Shown here: positions 14,979-23,753 of the stretch, piece by piece
Layout: each line of letters starts with the position of its first letter
Numbering within the stretch: position 1 is the first letter of the stretch
Assembly (NCBI GenBank): GCA_013177995.1
Contig: JABLXN010000025.1
Span: forward strand, 1 to 51,057
Length of the DNA stretch: 51,057 bases
Reading direction: 5' to 3'
Origin: Brevinematales bacterium
Lineage (GTDB): Bacteria > Spirochaetota > Brevinematia > Brevinematales > Thermospiraceae
Notes under the pieces: generated by a model
Databases searched by the model: none
Seen by the model: only the letters and a program-made list of their open reading frames with translations
What the model was told of the DNA's origin: nothing
Position numbers and translations under genes: made by a program

Positions 14979-17084
14979 ATGGGTAAAATTTATGAACCCA
15001 AACGGATCAGGAATGTGGCTCTTTCAGGGGCACCAAATGCTGGAAAAACAACCCTTGCGGAGGCTCTTCTTTTTGTGAGTGGACAGATTCCGACGATGGG
15101 ATCTGTGGACAAGGGGACAACCGTGATGGACTTCGAAGACGAAGAGATAGCCAAAAAGATGTCTCTCCATACCTCACTTGCCTATACCGAATGGAATAAT
15201 GTCAAAATCAATCTCCTTGATACCCCTGGTATTCCTGATCTCGTGGGAGAGGTGCGAAGTGCTTTTCGTGCGGTTGAGGGGATCATTTTTGTGGTTTCCG
15301 GAGTGGATGGAATTACGATTGACACGGAAAAAGATTGGCATTTTGCGGATGATTATCAGATCGCACGTATCGTCTTTATTAATCAGATGGATAAACCTGA
15401 AGCAGACTTTTTTGGCATTGCGGAGGACCTTGAGAAGAAATTCAAAAAACCCGTTATCCCTCTCGAGTTGCCTCTTATAGAAAATGGGAAATTTGTAGGA
15501 ACCTTTGATCTTGTTTCTTTGGAATCGGTGTTTTCATCCGGCAAAGAGATCAAGCGCACAGGTGATATTCCCTCTTCTCTCAAAGACAAAATAGGGAGTT
15601 ATCGGGAGAAACTCTTTGATGCCGTGGCTGAAACAGACGATACCCTTATTGAGAAATACCTCAGCGGTGAAACCCTGACCCCAGAAGAGGTGGAGAGAGG
15701 ACTTCGAAGTTGTACGATGAACAACAAATTTATCCCTATCTTTTGTGGAAGTGCCCTTCATTGTATTGGCATTCAACCCCTTTTGGATGTGATCGTGCAG
15801 TTTTTGCCTTCTCCTCTTTATGTGGGTGAGGAGATAGGAAAAGATCCCAACCATCCCGAGCATACCATCAAACGCCACCCGGATCCTGAGGAACCCTTTT
15901 CGGCGTTTGTCTTCAAGACATACGTTGATCCCTATGCAGGCAAGCTCTCTTTTGCGAGGATTCTCTCTGGAAAGATTCGTATGGGAGATGAGATTCTCAA
16001 TGTGAGAGCCAATGCCAGGGAGAAGATTGCCCACCTCTATATGATAAACGGGAAAAACCTCAAAGAGATCGAAGAACTGGAAGCAGGAGATATTGCCGTT
16101 TTTGCCAAGCTGGACTCGCTGCATACAGGAGATACCATTACTGAGCCAACGAAACCACTGCTTTATGAGCCGGTGAGATTCCCAAGTCCTTCGTATTTTT
16201 TGGCCATTCATGCCAAGGATCGCAAACTCGAAGACAAATTGGCCGAAATCTTTCACCAGATTCATCTCCAGGATCCTACGTTTACCTATGAGTATAATGA
16301 TATCACCAAAGAGATGGTGATTTCCTGTATCGGGGAAATCCAGGCCAAGCATATTTTGGATTATATTCAGCACCACTACAAGATTGAGTTTGAGACACGT
16401 GTTCCCCGTATTGCTTACAAAGAGACCATCACAGCCAAGGCTGAAGGGCATTATAAACACAAGAAACAGACAGGTGGACATGGACAGTATGGGGAGGTGT
16501 ATTTGCGGGTAGAACCTCTCAAGCGGAATGAGGGATTCCTTTTCACGGAGAGTATCTTTGGAGGGGCTATTCCCAAAAATTATGTGCCGGCTATTGAAAA
16601 GGGATGCCGTGAAGCCTGCGAGAGTGGGGTGATTGCTGGTTACCCTGTGGTGGATATCAAGGTGGATGTGTATGATGGTTCCTATCATGAGGTGGATTCC
16701 TCGGACATGTCATTCAAGATTGCGGGTCTTCATGCCATGAAACTCGCCATTGAAGCGGCTAAACCTGTTCTTTTAGAGCCTATTGCCAGAGTACGGGTGT
16801 ATGTTGATGAGGATGCCATCGGAAGTGTTATGGGAGATCTCTCTAACCGACGGGGGAAGGTTCAGGGTATGGACAAGATCTCTGAGGACGTTACGGTGAT
16901 CAATGCCTTTGTTCCCTATGCGGAAATGCTTGCCTATGCGCCTGCTCTCAATGCCCTGACAAGCGGAAGGGGACGCTTTGATATGGAGATCAGTCACTAT
17001 GATATTCTTCCTCAGAGTGAATATGAGAAGGCAAAAAAGCAGGCTGAACAGATGCGAAAAGAACAGGAAGAAGCCAAAGCATAG
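14979..17084 (+). CDS. Divergent elongation factor G-like GTPase (FusA paralogue)
   Basis: This 701-residue protein has the full EF-G domain order. The GTPase motifs are non-canonical: G1 GAPNAGKTT instead of AHIDAGKTT, G3 DTPGIPDLVGE instead of DTPGHVDFT, and G4 NQMDKPEAD. Domain IV is intact (GHGQYGEVYLRVEP, then GGAIPKNYVPAIEKG), and the C-terminus has the EF-G fold V region. The His to Ile change after DTPG removes the residue that promotes GTP hydrolysis in canonical EF-G. This fits the second-EF-G group (FusA2-like), whose roles differ from ordinary translocation. The ATG at 14979 has GGGAGG 5 nt upstream; an in-frame extension back to 14664 runs through a mobile repeat and is rejected. 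It heads a seven-gene plus-strand operon. Confidence 0.82.
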   Translation: MGKIYEPKRIRNVALSGAPNAGKTTLAEALLFVSGQIPTMGSVDKGTTVMDFEDEEIAKKMSLHTSLAYTEWNNVKINLLDTPGIPDLVGEVRSAFRAVEGIIFVVSGVDGITIDTEKDWHFADDYQIARIVFINQMDKPEADFFGIAEDLEKKFKKPVIPLELPLIENGKFVGTFDLVSLESVFSSGKEIKRTGDIPSSLKDKIGSYREKLFDAVAETDDTLIEKYLSGETLTPEEVERGLRSCTMNNKFIPIFCGSALHCIGIQPLLDVIVQFLPSPLYVGEEIGKDPNHPEHTIKRHPDPEEPFSAFVFKTYVDPYAGKLSFARILSGKIRMGDEILNVRANAREKIAHLYMINGKNLKEIEELEAGDIAVFAKLDSLHTGDTITEPTKPLLYEPVRFPSPSYFLAIHAKDRKLEDKLAEIFHQIHLQDPTFTYEYNDITKEMVISCIGEIQAKHILDYIQHHYKIEFETRVPRIAYKETITAKAEGHYKHKKQTGGHGQYGEVYLRVEPLKRNEGFLFTESIFGGAIPKNYVPAIEKGCREACESGVIAGYPVVDIKVDVYDGSYHEVDSSDMSFKIAGLHAMKLAIEAAKPVLLEPIARVRVYVDEDAIGSVMGDLSNRRGKVQGMDKISEDVTVINAFVPYAEMLAYAPALNALTSGRGRFDMEISHYDILPQSEYEKAKKQAEQMRKEQEEAKA

Positions 17085-17097
17085 GGGATAGAAAGAG

Positions 17098-18102
17098 ATG
17101 GCCATACGATCACGTCGAACGACGCCAGCGGTGTTTCCTTTTAGCCTTTTTTTGAAGTTGCTTTTAGCGATTATTTTGATTCTTTTTTTGGCGTTGGGAG
17201 TAATGGGAACTATTCTTGAGGATGAACTCAAAACGGTTTTTGGGAGAAGTCTTCTCCAGGAAGGTATGGTTGTTCGGCTTCTCCGCCTCATGCAGGTGAT
17301 GGGATTTGCAGGGACGGTGGTAACGTTGGGTACCTTTTTTTTAGTGTATATTCGCGGGCTTACCCATTATCAGAGGCTTTATGAACGAACGGTCGGGATG
17401 GTCAAAAACGAGAATATCTATCAGAACCTTTCCATGGTGACCTTTCCCACCGAAGATATTTTGGGCAATCTTGGGAGTGTGCTCAATCAGTTTATGAAAC
17501 AGATAACCTACTTCGACCAGTTGAAGACCAGTGCTCTCAAAAGACTTCAGGAGAGGTTTGAATTTGTGGCGGATCTCTGTCCTCTTCCTGTACTTCTCCT
17601 TTTTCTCAAGAAGAGTTTTCCTACCCCGGTACTCTCCATTCGATATGCCAACAAGGCCTTTCTTGATCTTTTTGCCAAAAAGGGAGAAGACGAGTATTTT
17701 GATATAGAGGGTTTAAGCGTCGAGGTTTCTGATACGGAAGAAGAGTTGTCGCTTTCCAGTATGGGGGAGAGGTTTGAACGAATGTATCAGGCAGAGATGG
17801 CAGAGATTACGCTTCTCACGAAAAAGATACGCTACATGGTCAATCAAACGTTGGCTTCTCTTTCTCCACAGGTTTTGACAGAGAAGCAGGAGATAGTGCC
17901 TCTTCACGAGAGTAAAGAGAAGCCAGGGGTGGTCATCTGTAAACATATTGAGTTTTATCCTTTTCTTGATATTATCAAGGGGGAGGATGGTAAAACAAAT
18001 CGTGTGGTGAAAGAGGTTCTCCTTGTGTTTCGAGAATATGAAAAGCCAAAAGAGGGGCTTTTTTCCTCTTTCAAAAAAAGAGAAAAACACGAAGAATCAT
18101 GA
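17098..18102 (+). CDS. Membrane-anchored PAS-like protein of unknown function
   Basis: This 334-residue protein has two N-terminal membrane segments (about residues 16-40 and 63-87) framing a short external loop. A HAMP-like helix follows (about 88-150), then a soluble domain containing SIRYANKAFLDLF, which resembles a PAS-fold signature. A charged C-terminus ends the protein. No histidine kinase, cyclase or methyl-accepting domain follows, so it looks like a sensor without an attached output. It starts 13 nt after the EF-G gene and ends 16 nt before the UPF0182 gene. The function is not known; PAS assignment is tentative. Confidence 0.6.
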   Translation: MAIRSRRTTPAVFPFSLFLKLLLAIILILFLALGVMGTILEDELKTVFGRSLLQEGMVVRLLRLMQVMGFAGTVVTLGTFFLVYIRGLTHYQRLYERTVGMVKNENIYQNLSMVTFPTEDILGNLGSVLNQFMKQITYFDQLKTSALKRLQERFEFVADLCPLPVLLLFLKKSFPTPVLSIRYANKAFLDLFAKKGEDEYFDIEGLSVEVSDTEEELSLSSMGERFERMYQAEMAEITLLTKKIRYMVNQTLASLSPQVLTEKQEIVPLHESKEKPGVVICKHIEFYPFLDIIKGEDGKTNRVVKEVLLVFREYEKPKEGLFSSFKKREKHEES

Positions 18103-18118
18103 GTAGGAAGATATCTCT

Positions 18119-20491
18119 ATGAGACGGGTGTGGCTCTGGGCGCTTGGGATTCTCCTTCTAGTAGGGTTGAGTGGTGTGGGGGTCTGGATGGGGCTCCCTT
18201 TTCTTGTTGATTACTGGTGGTACAGGGATATAGGGGCATCCTCTCTTCTCTGGAGAAAGTTTGCCTGGTATGGCCTGTGGATGGTGGCGGCTTTCTGGGT
18301 GCCATGGGTGGGAATGTGGCTCTGGTTTGGGGTTATCCGCAGGCGATGGGATGGAAGAATGGTGTTTCTCTCGCTTTTGTTGGGATTGGTTTCGGTAGTG
18401 GTGGTGTGGTGGTTTCGAGAGAGAACGCTTGCTCTTCTTGTTCCTCCTTCTCAGGTGAAGGAGTCTCTTCTTCATCTCGATGTGATGTGGTATGTGTCCT
18501 GGCTTCCCTTCTGGAGATTTGTGGTAGGGTATGGAGTGTTTTTTTTCGTTGTGTTGAAAGTGATAGATGCCTTTCTGATTGCGGGGGGAAAAAGGGACTG
18601 GGTGGGTCTCTCTCTTCTTTTTCTCATCCTTTTTGGATGTGCTTTGTTGGGGATGCTTTTTTCTTTTGAGATTTTTGTCTGGCAACCGAACAAAAGGCTT
18701 GGGGTGGGTTTTTCGGATTTCTATGGGACTTTGCTTGTGTGGTGGATAGCGGTCGGGGTCTTTACGGGGCTTGGGATTTTCTGGATAGTGCTCGTTTTCT
18801 TGGGTAAATTGAAACTCAACCGTCTTTTGATTGAGGGGGGTGTGGGTCTTATTCTCTCTCTTTTAGTTTTCTTTCTCTGGCCGTGGGGGCTTGCTGAATT
18901 CTACGAAAAGCCCAATGAACTTCGGGCACAGCGTCGTTTTATTGAGGCAAGGCGAATAGCTACACGGGAGGCGTTTGGGCTACGGTATGAACCCTTTGTT
19001 TTTGAACCGACACTGGAAAGCCTTGCTCATGTGAGAGTATGGGATGCTATTCCTTACCTCCAAAATATCAAGCAACTGCAAACCATACGAAACTACTTTG
19101 ATTTTTTTGATGCGGATGTGGATTTCTATGAGATTTCCAACCAGCTGGTCCAGGTGTTGATTGCCTGTCGGGAACTGACGCTGGATAACTTTCTTCCTGA
19201 GGTCAAAAGCTGGGAGAATATGCATCTTCGCTACACACATGGGTTTGGGGTGGTGGTTTCCCCGGCTGAGAAAGCGACACCGGAGGGGCTGCCTATCTTC
19301 TGGGTACGAAATCTCTCCCTGGAAACCGATGTGCCGGAACTGAGGCTTTCTCGGCCACAGATCTATGTGGGGGAATCCGATCTGCCCTACGCTCTTGTGC
19401 GTACGGAAGTCAGGGAGTTTGAGTACACGGATTCCACCAATAGGGTAGAATCCGTCTATGAAGGAACCAATGGGGTGAGACTTTCCTTTTTCAGGAGGGT
19501 GGCTTTTGCGAGGGCTTTTGGAGAGAAAAATATTGTTCTCACCCGTTATATCACCCCCCAGAGTGGGGTTCTCTGGAAAAGAAGGCTTCTTGCTCGTCTT
19601 CAGGCCTTAGTACCAGAACTTGCCTATGACCCCGATCCCTATCCTGTCGTTGTTGATGGGGAGATTTTCTGGATTGTGGACGGCTACACGACGACAAAAC
19701 GCTATCCTCTCGCAGAGAGGTATTCCTCTCGCTGGGGTATAGTGAATAGTATCCGCAATTCTGTCAAGGTGGTGGTCTCTGCCTATACAGGAGATGTGAT
19801 CTACTATGTAGTTGACCCTCATGATCCCTTGGTTGCTCCTCTTCGCTTTTTTTGGGGGAGACTTTTTTCAGATGAGATCCCTGAAAAGTTCAAGAAACAT
19901 TTTCGCTATCCCTATACCCTGTTGGCGCTTCAGGCGGAGGTTTTTGGGCGTTATCACATGGATAGTCATGAAAGTTTCTACAATGGAGATGATGTGTGGA
20001 CAGTTCCTGTGGTGAGACAGGGGGCTACCAATCTTCCCTACGAACCCCTTTATCTTCTCTTGGAAGCAGGAGGGAAAAGGATGGCCGGGGTTTTTGTGCC
20101 CTTTACCCCCATGTACAGGCAAAATCTTTCTGGCTGGCTTTTTGGAATATACGAAAATGGCTTGAAGCTCTATCAATATGTTTCTTCCAGAACAGAAAGT
20201 ATTCCCGGTCCCTCTCAGGTAGAAGCGAAATTGTACCAGAATGATGAGCTTGCCAAGCTTTTTACCCTCTGGGGGCAGAGAAATGCAGAGGTCTCTTTGG
20301 GTGTGGTACGTTACCTTCCTCTGGGCAAGGATGTGATGGCGATTGTTCCTCTCTATCTGAGTTCTCAGTATAATCCTATTCCCCAATTGACGCTTGTGAT
20401 AGCCTGGTACAGGGATAGGGTCTATTTTGGCAAGACCACAGGGGAACTTATTCAGGCTTTGAAGCGAGAGGGAGGGTTATCCGGAGAGTAG
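18119..20491 (+). CDS. UPF0182 family integral membrane protein
   Basis: This 790-residue protein matches the layout of the UPF0182/COG1615 family. About seven transmembrane helices fill residues 1-270, including tryptophan-rich DYWWYRDIGASSLLWRKFAW. A large extracytoplasmic domain follows with conserved-looking NIRNY-type and VDGYTTTKRYPLAERYS segments. RPQIYVGESDLPYALV and GKDVMAIVPLYLSSQ are also typical of the family. It is found in actinobacteria, cyanobacteria, clostridia and spirochaetes; no biochemical role is established. It lies tightly within the operon (next gene 2 nt after its stop). Confidence 0.88.
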   Translation: MRRVWLWALGILLLVGLSGVGVWMGLPFLVDYWWYRDIGASSLLWRKFAWYGLWMVAAFWVPWVGMWLWFGVIRRRWDGRMVFLSLLLGLVSVVVVWWFRERTLALLVPPSQVKESLLHLDVMWYVSWLPFWRFVVGYGVFFFVVLKVIDAFLIAGGKRDWVGLSLLFLILFGCALLGMLFSFEIFVWQPNKRLGVGFSDFYGTLLVWWIAVGVFTGLGIFWIVLVFLGKLKLNRLLIEGGVGLILSLLVFFLWPWGLAEFYEKPNELRAQRRFIEARRIATREAFGLRYEPFVFEPTLESLAHVRVWDAIPYLQNIKQLQTIRNYFDFFDADVDFYEISNQLVQVLIACRELTLDNFLPEVKSWENMHLRYTHGFGVVVSPAEKATPEGLPIFWVRNLSLETDVPELRLSRPQIYVGESDLPYALVRTEVREFEYTDSTNRVESVYEGTNGVRLSFFRRVAFARAFGEKNIVLTRYITPQSGVLWKRRLLARLQALVPELAYDPDPYPVVVDGEIFWIVDGYTTTKRYPLAERYSSRWGIVNSIRNSVKVVVSAYTGDVIYYVVDPHDPLVAPLRFFWGRLFSDEIPEKFKKHFRYPYTLLALQAEVFGRYHMDSHESFYNGDDVWTVPVVRQGATNLPYEPLYLLLEAGGKRMAGVFVPFTPMYRQNLSGWLFGIYENGLKLYQYVSSRTESIPGPSQVEAKLYQNDELAKLFTLWGQRNAEVSLGVVRYLPLGKDVMAIVPLYLSSQYNPIPQLTLVIAWYRDRVYFGKTTGELIQALKREGGLSGE

Positions 20492-20493
20492 CT

Positions 20494-20880
20494 ATGGATG
20501 AACAGGAAAGGGTAGCGTTGATCAGGCAGGGAAATACCTTCATGCAGGAGAAGCGATACAAGGAGGCCTTAGCCTGTTTTGTGAAGGCTGGCTATCAGGA
20601 TGGGCTTGTGAGGATTGGGGATGTGCTCTATGACCAGAAGAATTATGTAGGTGCCCTGAAAGTGTACCTCAAATCAGGTCATCCCCAGAGAATACAGGCC
20701 TGTGCGGAAAAGATCGCGGCGATTGTTCATACGTGGCTTGAAGAGGACAAGACAAAGCCAGCAGAAGGGGAAGTGAGACCATGGAAACCTGTGGTTCTCA
20801 GTGTCAAGGATCTCATGAACCTTGGATCACAGCAAAACGGAGAAAGCCAAGAGAAAAAAGGAGATAACCATGATTCTTGA
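20494..20880 (+). CDS. Small TPR-like helical repeat protein
   Basis: A 128-residue protein with two to three short helix pairs (QGNTFMQEKRYKEALACFVK and DQKNYVGALKVYLKSG) resembling TPR units, followed by a charged, probably disordered tail. No signal peptide or membrane segment is present. Its end overlaps folD by 11 nt, so the two are translationally coupled. A scaffold role is only a guess. Confidence 0.6.
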   Translation: MDEQERVALIRQGNTFMQEKRYKEALACFVKAGYQDGLVRIGDVLYDQKNYVGALKVYLKSGHPQRIQACAEKIAAIVHTWLEEDKTKPAEGEVRPWKPVVLSVKDLMNLGSQQNGESQEKKGDNHDS

Positions 20881-21718
20881 TGGAAAGGTAGTGGCAAGCG
20901 CACGAAAAGAAGAACTCAAGAAAGTGCTGCAGGAATTTCCGAAGCAGCTACATTTAGCGGTGATTCTGGTAGGGAATCATCCTGCCTCTCGTTCGTATGT
21001 GGCCTCAAAGGAACGGGCCTGTCATGAGGTGGGGATAGACTCCCAGGTGATACGGCTTGATGAGGGAATTACCACCGGAGAACTCAAAGAGGTTATCATC
21101 TCTCTCAACAGGGACGAGAGGGTTGACGGTATTCTTGTGCAGACTCCTCTGCCGGATCATATCAATGAACAGGAAATTCTTGAAACCATTGATCCCTCGA
21201 AGGATGTGGATTGTTTTCACCCCTACAATGTAGGGAGACTCTTTTTGGGGCAGCCTATTGTCCAGCCCTGTACTCCAAAAGGAGTGATGGAGATCCTGAG
21301 GTACTATGGTATAGAGGTTTCTGGCAAGAAGGCGGCGGTTATTGGCCGAAGTAATATTGTGGGAAAGCCCATGGCGGCTCTTCTCTTGCAGGCCAATGCC
21401 ACGGTAACGATTTGTCATTCTCGAACACAGAACCTGGCTGAAGAGGTGAAACAGGCGGATATTGTGGTGGCGGCGGTTGGAAAACCGCGTATGATTACTC
21501 AGGAGATGATAAAACCCGGGGCTATTGTTATTGATGTGGGGATCAATCGGGTGGATGATCCCACGACAGACAAGGGATACCGGTTGGTGGGGGATGTGGA
21601 TTTTGAGGGGGTGAAAGAGGTAGCCTCAGCTATTACCCCCGTCCCGGGAGGAGTAGGACTCATGACAGTGGCGGAACTTCTCTGGAATACCTATACCCTT
21701 GCCAGGTGCCGTTCATGA
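20870..21718 (+). CDS. folD: Bifunctional methylenetetrahydrofolate dehydrogenase/cyclohydrolase
   Basis: The 282-residue enzyme interconverts 5,10-methylene-, 5,10-methenyl- and 10-formyl-tetrahydrofolate in the cytoplasm, feeding purine synthesis and fMet formation. Visible landmarks are SYVASKERACHEVGI (catalytic Tyr and Lys), VDGILVQTPLPDHI, DVDCFHPYNVGRL, the nucleotide-binding GRSNIVGKPMAALL, and the closing ITPVPGGVGLMTVAELL. The ATG at 20870 has AAGGAG 7 nt upstream, inside the end of the preceding gene. Length is normal. purB and purM, other users of the pathway, lie elsewhere in the window. Confidence 0.96.
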   Translation: MILDGKVVASARKEELKKVLQEFPKQLHLAVILVGNHPASRSYVASKERACHEVGIDSQVIRLDEGITTGELKEVIISLNRDERVDGILVQTPLPDHINEQEILETIDPSKDVDCFHPYNVGRLFLGQPIVQPCTPKGVMEILRYYGIEVSGKKAAVIGRSNIVGKPMAALLLQANATVTICHSRTQNLAEEVKQADIVVAAVGKPRMITQEMIKPGAIVIDVGINRVDDPTTDKGYRLVGDVDFEGVKEVASAITPVPGGVGLMTVAELLWNTYTLARCRS

Positions 21719-22407
21719 AGACGGGGACGTTGTATGTGGTAGCCACGCCCATTGGAAACCTTGAGGATATCAGTGTTCGGGCGCTCGAGACCCTGAAAGG
21801 GGTGGACAGGATAGCCTGTGAACATCCTGATAGACATAGAAAGCTCCTCACCCACTTTGGTATTCACAAGCCAATTTTGCAGGTATCTGCTGCCAATGAA
21901 GCCAATAGTGCTCGTGGTATTGTGGAACTTCTGTTGAGGGGGGAGACTATTGCCCTTGTTTCGGATGCAGGTACTCCAGGGATCTCTGATCCGGGAAAGT
22001 ATGTCGTAGAACTTGCCAGGGAAAAGGGTATTCCTGTTGTTCCCATTCCCGGTCCCTCAGCTTTGACAGCCATTCTTTCTGTCTTAGGGGAATCTCCAAA
22101 GGATGTGGTGTTTGTGGGTTTTCTTCCTAAAACCCCTGGAAAACTGCAGAAGATATTGCGTGCCTATGAGAACCTTGAGATAACGTTTGTAGCCTTTGTT
22201 TCTTCGTTTCAGATAAAAAAATTTCTCCAGAAACTAAACGAAACGTGGGGAAATGTCGAAATACTAATAGGCAGAGAGATCACCAAGGTACATGAAACCT
22301 GGCTCTCTGGCAGAGTAAGCGACATCCTTTCGGGAGATCTGCCAGAGGAGGGCGAATGGACCATAGCCATTAAAAAATGGGCTCGAGAAAAAGAGACAAA
22401 AGGCTAA
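21715..22407 (+). CDS. rsmI: 16S rRNA (cytidine-1402-2'-O)-methyltransferase
   Basis: The 230-residue enzyme methylates the ribose of C1402 in 16S rRNA together with RsmH. The family start TLYVVATPIGNLEDIS is clear, followed by the tetrapyrrole-methylase fold landmarks EHPDRHRKLL, LVSDAGTPGISDPG and PIPGPSALTAILSVLG. It ends soon after EEGEWTIAI and so lacks the C-terminal helical extension of longer (about 280-residue) homologues. The ATG at 21715 overlaps the folD stop as ATGA; a GTG at 21706 is less likely. Confidence 0.93.
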   Translation: MKTGTLYVVATPIGNLEDISVRALETLKGVDRIACEHPDRHRKLLTHFGIHKPILQVSAANEANSARGIVELLLRGETIALVSDAGTPGISDPGKYVVELAREKGIPVVPIPGPSALTAILSVLGESPKDVVFVGFLPKTPGKLQKILRAYENLEITFVAFVSSFQIKKFLQKLNETWGNVEILIGREITKVHETWLSGRVSDILSGDLPEEGEWTIAIKKWAREKETKG

Positions 22408-22432
22408 AGTGTCGGTGATCGAAAGCCGATAA
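22405..22432 (+). promoter_or_regulatory. Sigma-28 (FliA) type promoter for flgM
   Basis: TAAAGTGT (22405-22412) and GCCGATAA (22425-22432) match the flagellar sigma-28 consensus TAAA/GCCGATAA, with 16 nt between TAAA and GCCGATAA (usual 15). It begins on the rsmI stop codon and ends 18 nt before flgM, which has AGGAGG in between. Confidence 0.8.
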
Positions 22433-22450
22433 ACATAACAGGAGGACTGT

Positions 22451-22735
22451 ATGGAAATTCGTGGCGTAGATCCTCTTCGTGGAGTAACACAGGACACCAA
22501 GATAAATAAGGTCCCAAGAAGAGACGGACGTGATACCTCGGATGAGGTTGAGATTTCTGAAGAGGCGAGGCAATTAGCTGAGGCGGCAAAGATTGAGGAC
22601 GTGGTGAGACAGACACCGGATATTCGAGAGGAGAGAGTGGCTGAAGTGAAAGCTAAACTGGAACGAGGTGAATACAATACGGAAGAGGTCTTTGAGACGG
22701 TAGCTGAAAGGATCATGAAGGCTCTTGGTCTCTAA
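22451..22735 (+). CDS. flgM: Anti-sigma-28 factor FlgM
   Basis: This 94-residue acidic protein has a disordered N-terminus and a helical C-terminal half with DTSDEVEISEEARQLAEAA, then REERVAEVKAKLERGEYN. That is the FlgM signature for binding and inhibiting sigma-28 until the hook-basal body is complete and FlgM is exported. It has its own sigma-28-like promoter, giving the usual negative feedback, and can also be read from the upstream operon. A strong terminator follows. The organism is therefore expected to be flagellated, although no structural flagellar gene is in the window. Confidence 0.88.
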   Translation: MEIRGVDPLRGVTQDTKINKVPRRDGRDTSDEVEISEEARQLAEAAKIEDVVRQTPDIREERVAEVKAKLERGEYNTEEVFETVAERIMKALGL

Positions 22736-22754
22736 GAGAAAGATAGATAAAAAG

Positions 22755-22778
22755 GCCGTCCGCAGGGACGGCTTTTTT
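22755..22778 (+). terminator. Rho-independent terminator after flgM
   Basis: A GCCGTCC/GGACGGC stem with loop GCA is followed by TTTTTT, 20 nt after the flgM stop. It closes the operon that began at 14979. Confidence 0.9.
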
Positions 22779-22939
22779 ATTTATGTGGTTTATGGATAAT
22801 ATCTTATCCCTCCGCAGGATGTATGTCGTTCCACACTCATACAGAATGGTTATCTTCACACAAAAACTGAATACTTGTTCAACCATCTTTTCTCTTTCAG
22901 TTTTAGGCTCTTTTTGTTACCCATCTTCTTTCTTTTACG

Positions 22940-23234
22940 AAGCGCTCCCGCGCGGGGCAAAAGGGGCTCCGCCCCTTTTGAAACCCCGGCCCCGCCCCTG
23001 CGGCGGTTTCTGTAGCCAACGACCTTCATCCCCCTGGCGGGCTGGAAGAAAAGCCTGTAGCCCCGCTCTCTTCCGTAGCCCCCCGGGGACAGCCCTCCCT
23101 GTCTGACCCCGGGCTTCCTCGCCACCTCCTGTGGCTCGGACAGTGGTGAAAAGACGATGGCTTCCATTACCAGCCCGCAGGGCACGTGTCCCCTGCAGGG
23201 GCTTCTCTCAGGTGGCACCGCGGCAGGGGCGGGG
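22940..23234. ncRNA. GC-rich foldable island, candidate structured RNA or folded mobile remnant
   Basis: This block is far richer in G/C than its surroundings. Its ends pair: 22989-23006 with 23217-23234 (17 of 18 positions). Inside, 23036-23045 pairs with 23170-23178 (one bulge). A hairpin CCCGGGGACAG/CTGT..CCCCGGG spans 23082-23113 and GCCAC-CTCCT-GTGGC spans 23121-23135. The 3' side offers alternative hairpins (GCAGGG/CCCTGC, or the palindrome CCCCTGCAGGGG at 23190-23201). A left flank (22961-22980) forms AAGGGGC/GCCCCTT. I do not recognise it as RNase P, tmRNA, SRP RNA or a group II domain, and the strand cannot be decided. The long minus-strand frame through it is an artefact of high G/C. 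The surrounding 22779-24104 stretch holds no supported protein gene. Confidence 0.45.
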
Positions 23235-23238
23235 AAAA

Positions 23239-23454
23239 GGCTATGACCTTGTTTCAGCAAAAGCCAGAGGTTAAACGTCTAACCTCCCCTATCCAGAACA
23301 AAACCACAGCTCTTGCCATGTTTCAGCAACACCCCAGCTCTCCACTTCTCTCACACAAAAGACCTATAACACACCACAGGACATACAAATACACACAACT
23401 CGTTTGAACAAAAGAGAAAGCTATCCCCCATCAGGCTGAAATAGGGGAATAGCC
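23239..23454. repeat. Second hairpin repeat family, spread copy
   Basis: A left arm GGCTATGACCTTGTTTCAGC (23239-23258) and a right arm GCTGAAATAGGGGAATAGCC (23435-23454) belong to the same family as 423-477 and 14213-14265, but here they are 176 nt apart. A partial left arm at about 23419-23428 next to the right arm gives a shorter local hairpin. The left arm begins 5 nt after the GC-rich island. Confidence 0.6.
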
Positions 23455-23550
23455 ATATCTTGCCGTCATGTTTTCAAGCACGACTCTTTTTTCAATAGGC
23501 ATCATAACAGAAAGCTTTTGTGTTGTTTCCTTTCCCTGTTCATAAGAAAT

Positions 23551-23751
23551 GAGACCTTTGCACGAATGTGCGAAGGTCTCAAAAAAGTAATAAAAAAATA
23601 AAAATAGTATAAAAATATTCCTTATCATAATAAATAATTCTACTTTTTTGAATAAAAAAAGACAAATGGCCCTTGTAAACAGAAAAAGCGGGGTTTCAGG
23701 GGCGTAGCCCCTGACCCAGATAGGGGAAGAAAACACCCGTGCAAGGGTCTC
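23551..23751 (-). mobile_element. 202-bp MITE-like element, copy G
   Basis: An inverted full copy: the terminal palindrome is 23551-23580 and the GAGACCCTTGCACGGGTG end is at 23734-23751. The exact direct repeat GAAAT flanks it (23546-23550 and 23752-23756). Confidence 0.9.
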
Positions 23752-23753
23752 GA

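Noticed and set aside
15534-16688. Long minus-strand frame opposite the EF-G gene
   Set aside because: It is a shadow of the coding strand with no family match; the opposite gene is clear.
22856-23260. 134-codon minus-strand frame through the GC-rich island
   Set aside because: Composition is Arg/Gly/Pro-rich as expected from random G/C-rich DNA, and there is no ribosome site or recognisable domain. Base-pairing structure explains the region better.
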